From Streptomyces griseosporeus (GTDB lineage: Bacteria; Actinomycetota; Actinomycetes; Streptomycetales; Streptomycetaceae), in assembly GCF_014656055.1 (NCBI RefSeq), contig NZ_BNBR01000003.1, positions 432,482-496,481 of the forward strand: DNA of 64,000 bases, read 5' to 3'. This document shows positions 53,876 to 61,762 of the stretch, piece after piece (within the stretch, counting starts at the first letter, position 1; each line of letters begins with the position of its first letter). A program made the position numbers and the translations under genes. The notes under the pieces are model-generated. The model worked only from the letters and a program-made list of their open reading frames with translations. It was not told the origin of the DNA and did no database searches.

Positions 53876-54762
53876 GACGCGGCCGCGAGAGCGGTGGCCG
53901 CTTCGCCGCGTCGCCGTAGCGCGGGCCACCACGCGATGCCGATCGCCACGGATATCAGGTGGCCCCAGCTGGTCATCGGGTCGGCGAGGGTCAGCAGGCC
54001 CGTCACCGCCGCCCCGGCGAACAGGGTGAGCAGCGGCCAGCGCAGCCACGGGCCGAGCAGACCGGCCAGCGCGCCGGCACACGCGGCGACGCCGAAGCTG
54101 ATGCCGTAGTCCAGGCGGTGCAGGGAACTGTCGGGCAGGTGCCCGGCGAGGACGGCGAGGCCCACCGGGATCTCGGTGGCGAGGGTGGCGAGCACATGCC
54201 CGGCCAGGAAGACACCGGCGGTACGCAGCGCGCCGATCCGCCGCTCCAGCGTGCCGAGGACGACCACGAAGAGCAGGGCGTACGGCGACAGGATGCCGCC
54301 CGCCACCCACAGTCCGCTGGCCAGCAGCACCGGCACCGGCGCCCGCAGCAGGTGGGCCACATCGGTGCTGGAGGCCTGGTGGAGGGCGTACACGAGGGCG
54401 GGGTCGGCGTACCGGGCGACCAGTGAGGTCACGGCGAGGACGGCGGCGTAGGCGAGGGTGAAGGGGATTCCGGCGGCACGGCGGAGCAGGTGGCTCAGGG
54501 ACCGGGCCTTTTCGGGGGCGGGAGCGGTTTCCGGCCTGGTCGCCGAGGCGGACGCCGGCTCCGGCGCCGGGACCAGCGCGGACGGCCTGCCCACCGCCAC
54601 CGTGTCCGGTGTCACCCGCGCCGCCCGCACCGGCCCCCGCTGCCGCGGCACCCCGTCGAGCAGTCCCGTGACGTCGGCGAGGGGCGCCGGCGGGGTCGGT
54701 TCCGAGGGCGTTCCGGATGCCGTACCCGAGGCCGCCGCCTCGGCCGGAGCTGTGCGGTTCAC
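53872..54762 (-). CDS. Rhomboid-like membrane protein
   Basis: 296 codons. Residues 1-100 are a Pro/Ala/Thr-rich cytoplasmic tail, followed by six or so membrane segments (for example FTLAYAAVLAVTSLVARY and LLASGLWVAGGILSPYALLFVVVLG). A Gly-x-Ser site is seen as YGISFG and a possible His as SWGHLISV, the rhomboid catalytic pair, but the canonical GASG/GxSG context is altered, so activity is not certain. GTG at 54762, nine bases after AAGGAG. Confidence 0.8.
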   Translation of the reverse strand: MNRTAPAEAAASGTASGTPSEPTPPAPLADVTGLLDGVPRQRGPVRAARVTPDTVAVGRPSALVPAPEPASASATRPETAPAPEKARSLSHLLRRAAGIPFTLAYAAVLAVTSLVARYADPALVYALHQASSTDVAHLLRAPVPVLLASGLWVAGGILSPYALLFVVVLGTLERRIGALRTAGVFLAGHVLATLATEIPVGLAVLAGHLPDSSLHRLDYGISFGVAACAGALAGLLGPWLRWPLLTLFAGAAVTGLLTLADPMTSWGHLISVAIGIAWWPALRRRGEAATALAAAS

Positions 54763-54951
54763 GGTGAGGCGCTCCTTCCGTCCCGCCCCACCCAACGGCC
54801 CCACCGGCCCCGTTGTCTGTGACCGGCGCCACGGGGAGGGGGATGCACAGCAACCTCTCAAGGTGCCCCTACCCCCGCGGGATCCCTTTCAGCGCCACTC
54901 CTCGGAGGTAATTCCGTCAACAAACCGTCAGCAGGGTGTCAGGATGGCGCC

Positions 54952-55629
54952 ATGTCCACCTCCTACGACATCCCCGAAGTCCTGGACCGTCGTGAGGGCC
55001 CCTGGGGCGAGGTCGTGCTGCGCCGCCACGGCGCGCTGCTGCAGATCATCGCCAACGGCTGCTTCCTGATGGACACCTCCGACGGCCGTTCCGAAAGACG
55101 CCTGGTCGACGCCGCGTTGGACGCGCTCGACGACCGCCCGGCACCGCATGTGCTGATCGGCGGGCTGGGGGTCGGCTTCTCGCTGGCGCATGCAGCCGCG
55201 AATTCCCGCTGGGGCCGCATCACCGTCGTCGAGCGGGAGCCCGCGGTCATCGACTGGCACCGCACCGGCCCCCTCGCGGAACTGACCCGCGACGCCCTCG
55301 CCGACCCGCGCACCGAGATCGTGGAAGCGGACCTGGTGGAGTACGTCAATGAGACATCCGCCACGTACGACGCGCTCTGCCTGGACATCGACAACGGCCC
55401 CGACTGGACCGTCACCGACGGCAACGACGGGCTGTACGCGAAGCCCGGACTGGCAAGCTGCGCAAGGGTGTTGAGGCCCGGCGGGGTGCTCGCGGTGTGG
55501 TCCGCGCAGCCGTCCCCGGATTTCGAAGAAACCTTGGGGAATGTCGGGTTCCAACAGGTGCGTACGGAAGAGATCCCCGTTGCCCGAGGCGTTCCGGACG
55601 TCGTGCACCTCGGCGTCCGCCCTGGATAG
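54952..55629 (+). CDS. Spermidine synthase-like methyltransferase-fold protein
   Basis: 225 codons. Spermidine-synthase-type Rossmann fold: VLIGGLGVGFSLAHAA, ITVVEREPAVIDWHR, EADLVEYV, and ALCLDIDNGPDWTV. The catalytic Asp/Tyr set of true polyamine synthases is not clear, and it is short, so it may be a SAM-dependent methyltransferase or polyamine transferase of unknown substrate. ATG at 54952. Confidence 0.85.
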   Translation: MSTSYDIPEVLDRREGPWGEVVLRRHGALLQIIANGCFLMDTSDGRSERRLVDAALDALDDRPAPHVLIGGLGVGFSLAHAAANSRWGRITVVEREPAVIDWHRTGPLAELTRDALADPRTEIVEADLVEYVNETSATYDALCLDIDNGPDWTVTDGNDGLYAKPGLASCARVLRPGGVLAVWSAQPSPDFEETLGNVGFQQVRTEEIPVARGVPDVVHLGVRPG

Positions 55630-55743
55630 CAAAGCCGTGGTGACTCCCCGTACGCTGCTTCCCTGACGCCGATCATTCAAGCGTCAATCGCAGTTCAAGG
55701 GATCACCCCACGGGTTCCGGAAAGCACACTTCAGGGGCGGGCG

Positions 55744-56481
55744 ATGGAGCAGACACACACCTCCCACACCACGACGACGGCAACCCCGGGCGCCCAGCGC
55801 CGGGTCCTCGTCGTCGAGGACGACCAGACGATCGTCGACGCCATCGCGGCCCGCCTGCGCGCCGAGGGATTCCTCGTGCAAACCGCGGGCGACGGTCCGG
55901 CGGCCGTCGACACCGCCGAGGCCTGGCAGCCGGATCTGCTGATCCTGGACATCATGCTGCCCGGCTTCGACGGCCTCGAGGTCTGCCGGCGCGTCCAGGC
56001 CCAGCGGCCGGTGCCGGTGCTGATGCTCACCGCGCGCGACGACGAGACCGACATGCTGGTGGGTCTCGGGGTCGGCGCCGACGACTACATGACCAAGCCG
56101 TTCTCGATGCGGGAGCTGGCGGCGCGCGTGCACGTGCTGCTGCGGCGGGTGGAGCGGGCGGCGCTGGCCGCCGCGACGCCGCGCAGCGGGATCCTGCGCC
56201 TCGGCGAGCTGGAGATCGACCACGCGCAGCGCCGGGTGCGGGTGAAGTCGGAGGACGTCCACCTGACGCCCACCGAGTTCGACCTGCTGGTGTGCCTGGC
56301 GAACACGCCGCGCGCGGTGCTCTCCCGGGAGCAGCTGCTGGCCGAGGTGTGGGACTGGGCGGACGCCTCCGGCACCCGGACCGTCGACAGCCACATCAAG
56401 GCGCTGCGCCGGAAGATCGGCGCCGAGCGGATCCGCACCGTGCACGGTGTGGGCTACGCGCTGGAGACCCCGACGCCATGA
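55744..56481 (+). CDS. OmpR-type response regulator
   Basis: 245 codons. Receiver: VVEDDQTI, Asp in LLILDIMLPGFDG, Thr in MLTARDDE and Lys in YMTKPFSM; then a winged-helix DNA-binding domain (LTPTEFDLLVCLANTPRAVLSREQLL, RTVDSHIKALRRKIG, VHGVGYALE). ATG at 55744. Its end overlaps the partner kinase start (ATGA). Confidence 0.96.
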   Translation: MEQTHTSHTTTTATPGAQRRVLVVEDDQTIVDAIAARLRAEGFLVQTAGDGPAAVDTAEAWQPDLLILDIMLPGFDGLEVCRRVQAQRPVPVLMLTARDDETDMLVGLGVGADDYMTKPFSMRELAARVHVLLRRVERAALAAATPRSGILRLGELEIDHAQRRVRVKSEDVHLTPTEFDLLVCLANTPRAVLSREQLLAEVWDWADASGTRTVDSHIKALRRKIGAERIRTVHGVGYALETPTP

Positions 56482-57584
56482 GCGACGGGCCGGCCGCGCG
56501 GAGAGGCCCCGGGGAGCCCTGGGGCGGCGTACGCCCGTTCTCGATCAAGACGAAGCTGGCCGTCCTGGTCGTCGTCTCGGTGCTGATCACCACCGGTCTG
56601 TCGATGATCGCGGTGCAGACCAAGACCGAACTGCGGTTCATCATGGTCTTCTCCATGATCGCGACGCTGCTGATCACACAGTTCGTGGCGCACTCGCTGA
56701 CCAATCCGCTGGACGAGATGAACACCGTGGCCCGGTCCATCTCGCACGGCGACTACACGCGCCGGGTGAGCGAGAACCGCCGGGACGAGCTGGGCGACCT
56801 GGCCCAGACGATCAACGCGATGGCGGACGAGCTGGAGGCACAGGACCGGCAGCGCAAGGAGCTGGTGGCGAACGTCTCGCACGAGCTGCGCACGCCGATC
56901 GCGGGTCTGCGGGCGGTGCTGGAGAACGTGGTCGACGGGATCGCCGAGGCCGACCCGGAGACGATGCGGACGGCGCTGCAGCAGACCGAGCGGCTGGGAC
57001 GGCTGGTGGAGACGCTGCTGGACCTGTCCCGGCTGGACAACGGGGTCGTACCGCTGAAGAAGCGGCGCTTCGAGGTGTGGCCGTATCTGTCGGGCGTCCT
57101 GAAGGAGGCCCAGATGGTCGCGTCGGCGCGCGGCGGCATGGCCTCGGGCTCCGGCAGCCACACCCGCACGGACGTCCATCTGCATCTGGACGTGGATCCG
57201 CTGGACCTGACCGCGCACGCCGACCCGGAGCGCATCCACCAGGTCGTGGCGAATCTCATCGACAACGCGGTCAAGCACAGCCCGCCGCACGGCCGGGTGA
57301 CGGTGCGGGCGCGGCCGGGCAGCGGGCCGCAGTCCCTCCAGCTGGAGGTTTTGGACGAGGGACCCGGGATACCCAAGTCGCAGTGGCACCGGGTGTTCGA
57401 GCGGTTCAACCGCGGGGTCGTCGCCCGTCCGCACGGTCCGGGCAGCGACGGCGGCACCGGACTGGGGCTGGCGATCGCCCGCTGGGCGGTGGATCTGCAC
57501 GGCGGCCGGATCGGTGTGGCCGAATCCGAGCGGGGTTGCCGGATTCTTGTCACCCTTCCGGGAGAGACATCCACGTCGCGTTGA
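56478..57584 (+). CDS. Sensor histidine kinase, partner of the upstream regulator
   Basis: 368 codons. Membrane segments at residues about 25-45 and 52-70 with almost no extracytoplasmic loop, so it probably senses in or at the membrane or internally. HAMP-like LTNPLDEMNTVARSISHGDYTRRV, phosphoacceptor box VANVSHELRTPIAG, ATPase N-box NLIDNAVKHSPP, LDEGPGIPKS and GTGLGLAIARW. Overlaps the regulator by four bases. Confidence 0.96.
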   Translation: MSDGPAARRGPGEPWGGVRPFSIKTKLAVLVVVSVLITTGLSMIAVQTKTELRFIMVFSMIATLLITQFVAHSLTNPLDEMNTVARSISHGDYTRRVSENRRDELGDLAQTINAMADELEAQDRQRKELVANVSHELRTPIAGLRAVLENVVDGIAEADPETMRTALQQTERLGRLVETLLDLSRLDNGVVPLKKRRFEVWPYLSGVLKEAQMVASARGGMASGSGSHTRTDVHLHLDVDPLDLTAHADPERIHQVVANLIDNAVKHSPPHGRVTVRARPGSGPQSLQLEVLDEGPGIPKSQWHRVFERFNRGVVARPHGPGSDGGTGLGLAIARWAVDLHGGRIGVAESERGCRILVTLPGETSTSR

Positions 57585-57875
57585 CGTAGGGTCCGAACCG
57601 GAGTCCCAAGATCCACTGCCGTCCGCCCCGGCCGGCACGTGTGATCAGGCACAGGCCCGCACGCCCCGCGTGCAGGGCCCGCATCGCCGTATCCACAGGC
57701 CACAGCTCTGCACCGGAACCACGCTTGTTTCCCGCCATTTCCAGCGCCGAAACACGGCTTGAGATGTGACTTACGCGACGATCAACGGGCCCGACCTGAC
57801 CTTCCCCCTCAGGGAGGCGTAGCCTTTATTCCCGCTGTCCATCACCTTGTGAAGCGGAAGAGGGCGGTTGCCGCC

Positions 57876-60800
57876 GTGTCGCCACAGTCCCCCAGTAACT
57901 CGAGCGCCCCTACGACCGACGCCGACCAAGCGGGCAAGAACCCCGCTGCCGCGTTCGGTGCGAATGAGTGGCTCGTCGACGAGATCTATCAGCAGTACCT
58001 CCAGGACCCGAATTCGGTAGACCGCGCCTGGTGGGACTTCTTCGCCGATTACAAGCCGGGTGCCCCGGCTGCGGCGGGTACTGCGGCCGCGGGGGCCGCA
58101 GAGACCACCTCCCAGACGCCCCAGGCCCAGGCTCCGGCCCCGCAGGCCGCCGCGCCGGCCGCTCCGGCGCAGCCCGCCGCGGCCGCCGCGCAGCCCGCCC
58201 CGGCCGCCGCTCCCGCGGCGAAGGCCCCCGCCCAGGCTCAGCCGGCGCGTCCCGCACAGGCGCCCGCTCAGCCGAAGGCGAAGGCCGAGCCGGCGAAGGA
58301 GGCCCCCGCGGGCCCCGAGCTGGTCACGCTGCGCGGTCCGTCCGCCGCGGTCGCGAAGAACATGGACGCCTCGCTGGAGATGCCGACGGCCACGTCCGTG
58401 CGCGCCGTCCCGGTGAAGCTGCTGTTCGACAACCGCATCGTCATCAACAACCACCTCAAGCGCGCCCGCGGCGGGAAGATCTCCTTCACGCACATCATCG
58501 GGTACGCGATGGTGCAGGCGATCAAGGCGATGCCGTCGATGAACTGGTCCTACCAGCTCAAGGACGGCAAGCCCACCCTGGTCAAGCCGGAGCACGTCAA
58601 CCTCGGTCTCGCCATCGACCTGGTCAAGCCGAACGGCGACCGCCAGCTGGTCGTCGCGGCGATCAAGAAGGCCGAGACGCTGAACTTCTTCGAGTTCTGG
58701 CAGGCCTACGAGGACATCGTCCGTCGCGCCCGCGACAACAAGCTGACGATGGACGACTTCACCGGCGTCACGGTCTCCCTGACCAACCCCGGCGGCCTCG
58801 GCACCGTCCACTCCGTGCCGCGCCTGATGCCCGGCCAGTCCGTGATCATGGGCGTCGGCTCCATGGACTACCCGGCGGAGTTCCAGGGCACCAGCCAGGA
58901 CACCCTGAACAAGCTCGGCATCTCGAAGGTCATGACGCTCACGTCGACCTACGACCACCGGGTGATCCAGGGCGCCGCCTCCGGCGAGTTCCTGCGCCAG
59001 GTCGCGAACCTGCTGCTCGGCGAGAACGGCTTCTACGACGACATCTTCGAGGCGCTGCGCATCCCCTACGAGCCGGTCCGCTGGCTCAAGGACATCGACG
59101 CCAGCCACGACGACGACGTCACCAAGGCCGCCCGCGTCTTCGAGCTGATCCACTCCTACCGGGTCCGCGGCCACGTCATGGCCGACACCGACCCGCTGGA
59201 GTACAAGCAGCGCAAGCACCCCGACCTGGACATCGTCGAGCACGGCCTCACCCTGTGGGACCTGGAGCGCGAGTTCGCCGTCGGCGGCTTCGCCGGCAAG
59301 TCGATGATGAAGCTGCGCGACATCCTCGGCGTGCTGCGCGACTCGTACTGCCGCACCACCGGCATCGAGTTCATGCACATCCAGGACCCCAAGCAGCGCA
59401 AGTGGATCCAGGACCGCGTGGAGCGCCCGCACTCCAAGATGGAGCGCGAGGAGCAGCTGCGGATCCTGCGCCGCCTGAACGCCGCCGAGGCGTTCGAGAC
59501 GTTCCTGCAGACGAAGTACGTCGGCCAGAAGCGCTTCTCGCTGGAGGGCGGCGAGTCCGTCATCCCGCTGCTGGACGCGGTCATCGACTCCGCGGCCGAG
59601 TCCCGCCTGGACGAGGTCGTCATCGGCATGGCCCACCGCGGCCGGCTGAACGTGCTCGCCAACATCGTCGGCAAGTCGTACGCGCAGATCTTCCGCGAGT
59701 TCGAGGGCAACCTCGACCCGAAGTCGATGCACGGCTCCGGCGACGTGAAGTACCACCTGGGCGCCGAGGGCACCTTCACCGGCCTGGACGGCGAGCAGAT
59801 CAAGGTCTCGCTCGTCGCCAACCCCTCGCACCTGGAGGCGGTGGACCCGGTCCTGGAGGGCGTCGCGCGCGCCAAGCAGGACATCATCAACAAGGGCGGC
59901 ACGGACTTCACCGTCCTGCCGGTGGCGATCCACGGCGACGCGGCCTTCGCGGGCCAGGGCGTGGTGGCCGAGACCCTGAACATGTCGCAGCTGCGCGGCT
60001 ACCGCACCGGCGGCACGGTCCACATCGTCATCAACAACCAGGTCGGCTTCACCGCGGCCCCCGAGTCCTCGCGTTCCTCCATGTACGCGACGGACGTGGC
60101 CCGCATGATCGAGGCCCCGATCTTCCACGTGAACGGCGACGACCCGGAGGCCGTCGTGCGCGTCGCGCGGCTGGCGTTCGAGTTCCGCCAGGCGTTCAAC
60201 AAGGACGTGGTGATCGACCTCATCTGCTACCGCCGCCGCGGTCACAACGAGTCGGACAACCCGGCCTTCACCCAGCCGCTGATGTACGACCTGATCGACA
60301 AGAAGCGCTCGGTGCGCAAGCTGTACACCGAGTCCCTCATCGGTCGCGGCGACATCACCCTGGAAGAGGCCGAGCAGGCGCTGCAGGACTACCAGGGCCA
60401 GCTGGAGAAGGTCTTCACCGAGGTCCGCGAGGCCACCGCGCAGCCGGTCCCCGGTGACGTCCAGGCCCCGCAGGACGGCTTCCCGGTCGCGGTGCCGACC
60501 GCGGTCTCCTCCGAGGTCGTCAAGCGCATCGCCGAGTCCCAGGTCAACATCCCGGACAACATCACCGTCCACCCGCGTCTGCTGCCGCAGCTGCAGCGCC
60601 GGGCGGCGATGGTCGAGGACGGCACGATCGACTGGGGCATGGGCGAGACCCTCGCCTTCGGCTCGCTGCTGCTTGAGGGCGTGCCGGTCCGCCTGGCGGG
60701 CCAGGACTCCCAGCGCGGCACCTTCGGCCAGCGCCACGCGGTCATCATCGACCGCAGCACCGGCGAGGAGTACACGCCGCTGCAGTACCTCTCCGAGGAC

Positions 60801-61676
60801 CAGGCGCGGCTGAACGTCTACAACTCCCTGCTGTCCGAGTACGCGGCCATGGGCTTCGAGTACGGCTACTCGCTGGCCCGCCCGGACGCGCTCGTGCTGT
60901 GGGAGGCCCAGTTCGGCGACTTCGTCAACGGCGCCCAGACGGTCGTCGACGAGTTCATCTCCTCCGCCGAGCAGAAGTGGGGCCAGACCTCCGGCGTCGT
61001 CCTGCTGCTGCCGCACGGCTACGAGGGCCAGGGCCCGGACCACTCGTCCGCGCGTCCCGAGCGCTTCCTCCAGCTGTGCGCGCAGAACAACATGACGGTC
61101 GCCATGCCGACCTCGCCGTCGAACTACTTCCACCTCCTGCGGTGGCAGGTGCACAACCCGCACCACAAGCCGCTGGTCGTCTTCACCCCGAAGTCGATGC
61201 TGCGCCTGAAGGCGGCGGCGTCGAAGGCGGAGGAGTTCACGAGCGGGCAGTTCCGCCCGGTCATCGGCGACAGCTCGACCGACCCGGCCGCGGTCCGCAA
61301 GGTCGTCTTCTGCGCGGGCAAGGTCTACTACGACCTGGAGGCCGAGCGGGCCAAGCGCGGCGTGACGGACACCGCGATCATCCGCATCGAGCGCCTGTAC
61401 CCGCTGCCGGGTGCCGAGCTCCAGGCGGAGATCAAGAAGTACCCGAACGCCGAGAAGTACCTGTGGGCCCAGGAGGAGCCGGCGAACCAGGGTGCCTGGC
61501 CGTTCATCGCCCTGAACCTGATCGACCACCTGGACCTGGCGGTCGGCGCGGACATCCCGGCGGGCGAGCGCCTGCGCCGTATCTCGCGTCCGCACGGCTC
61601 GTCCCCGGCCGTGGGTTCCGCGAAGCGGCACCAGGCGGAGCAGGAGCAGCTGGTGCGTGAGGTGTTCGAGGCCTAG
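57876..61676 (+). CDS. kgd: Multifunctional 2-oxoglutarate dehydrogenase/decarboxylase (Kgd, SucA type)
   Basis: 1266 codons. TCA-cycle enzyme fusing an E2-type acyltransferase to an E1 component, as in actinomycetes. Residues 1-45 hold the E1-interacting NEWLVDEIYQQYLQD; then an Ala/Pro/Gln linker (about 60-140); an E2o-like domain (about 145-380; LTSTYDHRVIQGAAS); and the ThDP-dependent E1 region (about 390-1266; GMAHRGRLNVLAN, GDAAFAGQGVVAET, NNQVGFT, HSSARPERFLQ). GTG at 57876 gives the conserved start VSPQSPSN; an earlier in-frame start would add unconserved residues. Ends at a strong terminator. Confidence 0.95.
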   Translation: MSPQSPSNSSAPTTDADQAGKNPAAAFGANEWLVDEIYQQYLQDPNSVDRAWWDFFADYKPGAPAAAGTAAAGAAETTSQTPQAQAPAPQAAAPAAPAQPAAAAAQPAPAAAPAAKAPAQAQPARPAQAPAQPKAKAEPAKEAPAGPELVTLRGPSAAVAKNMDASLEMPTATSVRAVPVKLLFDNRIVINNHLKRARGGKISFTHIIGYAMVQAIKAMPSMNWSYQLKDGKPTLVKPEHVNLGLAIDLVKPNGDRQLVVAAIKKAETLNFFEFWQAYEDIVRRARDNKLTMDDFTGVTVSLTNPGGLGTVHSVPRLMPGQSVIMGVGSMDYPAEFQGTSQDTLNKLGISKVMTLTSTYDHRVIQGAASGEFLRQVANLLLGENGFYDDIFEALRIPYEPVRWLKDIDASHDDDVTKAARVFELIHSYRVRGHVMADTDPLEYKQRKHPDLDIVEHGLTLWDLEREFAVGGFAGKSMMKLRDILGVLRDSYCRTTGIEFMHIQDPKQRKWIQDRVERPHSKMEREEQLRILRRLNAAEAFETFLQTKYVGQKRFSLEGGESVIPLLDAVIDSAAESRLDEVVIGMAHRGRLNVLANIVGKSYAQIFREFEGNLDPKSMHGSGDVKYHLGAEGTFTGLDGEQIKVSLVANPSHLEAVDPVLEGVARAKQDIINKGGTDFTVLPVAIHGDAAFAGQGVVAETLNMSQLRGYRTGGTVHIVINNQVGFTAAPESSRSSMYATDVARMIEAPIFHVNGDDPEAVVRVARLAFEFRQAFNKDVVIDLICYRRRGHNESDNPAFTQPLMYDLIDKKRSVRKLYTESLIGRGDITLEEAEQALQDYQGQLEKVFTEVREATAQPVPGDVQAPQDGFPVAVPTAVSSEVVKRIAESQVNIPDNITVHPRLLPQLQRRAAMVEDGTIDWGMGETLAFGSLLLEGVPVRLAGQDSQRGTFGQRHAVIIDRSTGEEYTPLQYLSEDQARLNVYNSLLSEYAAMGFEYGYSLARPDALVLWEAQFGDFVNGAQTVVDEFISSAEQKWGQTSGVVLLLPHGYEGQGPDHSSARPERFLQLCAQNNMTVAMPTSPSNYFHLLRWQVHNPHHKPLVVFTPKSMLRLKAAASKAEEFTSGQFRPVIGDSSTDPAAVRKVVFCAGKVYYDLEAERAKRGVTDTAIIRIERLYPLPGAELQAEIKKYPNAEKYLWAQEEPANQGAWPFIALNLIDHLDLAVGADIPAGERLRRISRPHGSSPAVGSAKRHQAEQEQLVREVFEA

Positions 61677-61699
61677 GCCTCCGGCGGCTCAGCAGCCAC

Positions 61700-61744
61700 G
61701 AAGGGCCCGGCCCCGAGTTCTCGCGACTCGGGGCCGGGCCCTTC
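61700..61744. terminator. Bidirectional terminator after kgd
   Basis: Perfect 18-bp inverted repeat (61700-61717 with 61727-61744) with nine-base loop, between the convergent kgd and NB-ARC/TPR genes. Confidence 0.92.
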
Positions 61745-61762
61745 GGCGTGGACGGCGGCCGG

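Noticed and set aside
57771..61631. Very long minus-strand open frame opposite kgd
   Set aside because: High-G+C antisense shadow: kgd is a complete conserved enzyme, and the antisense translation is repetitive Val/Asp/Arg without domain or ribosome site.
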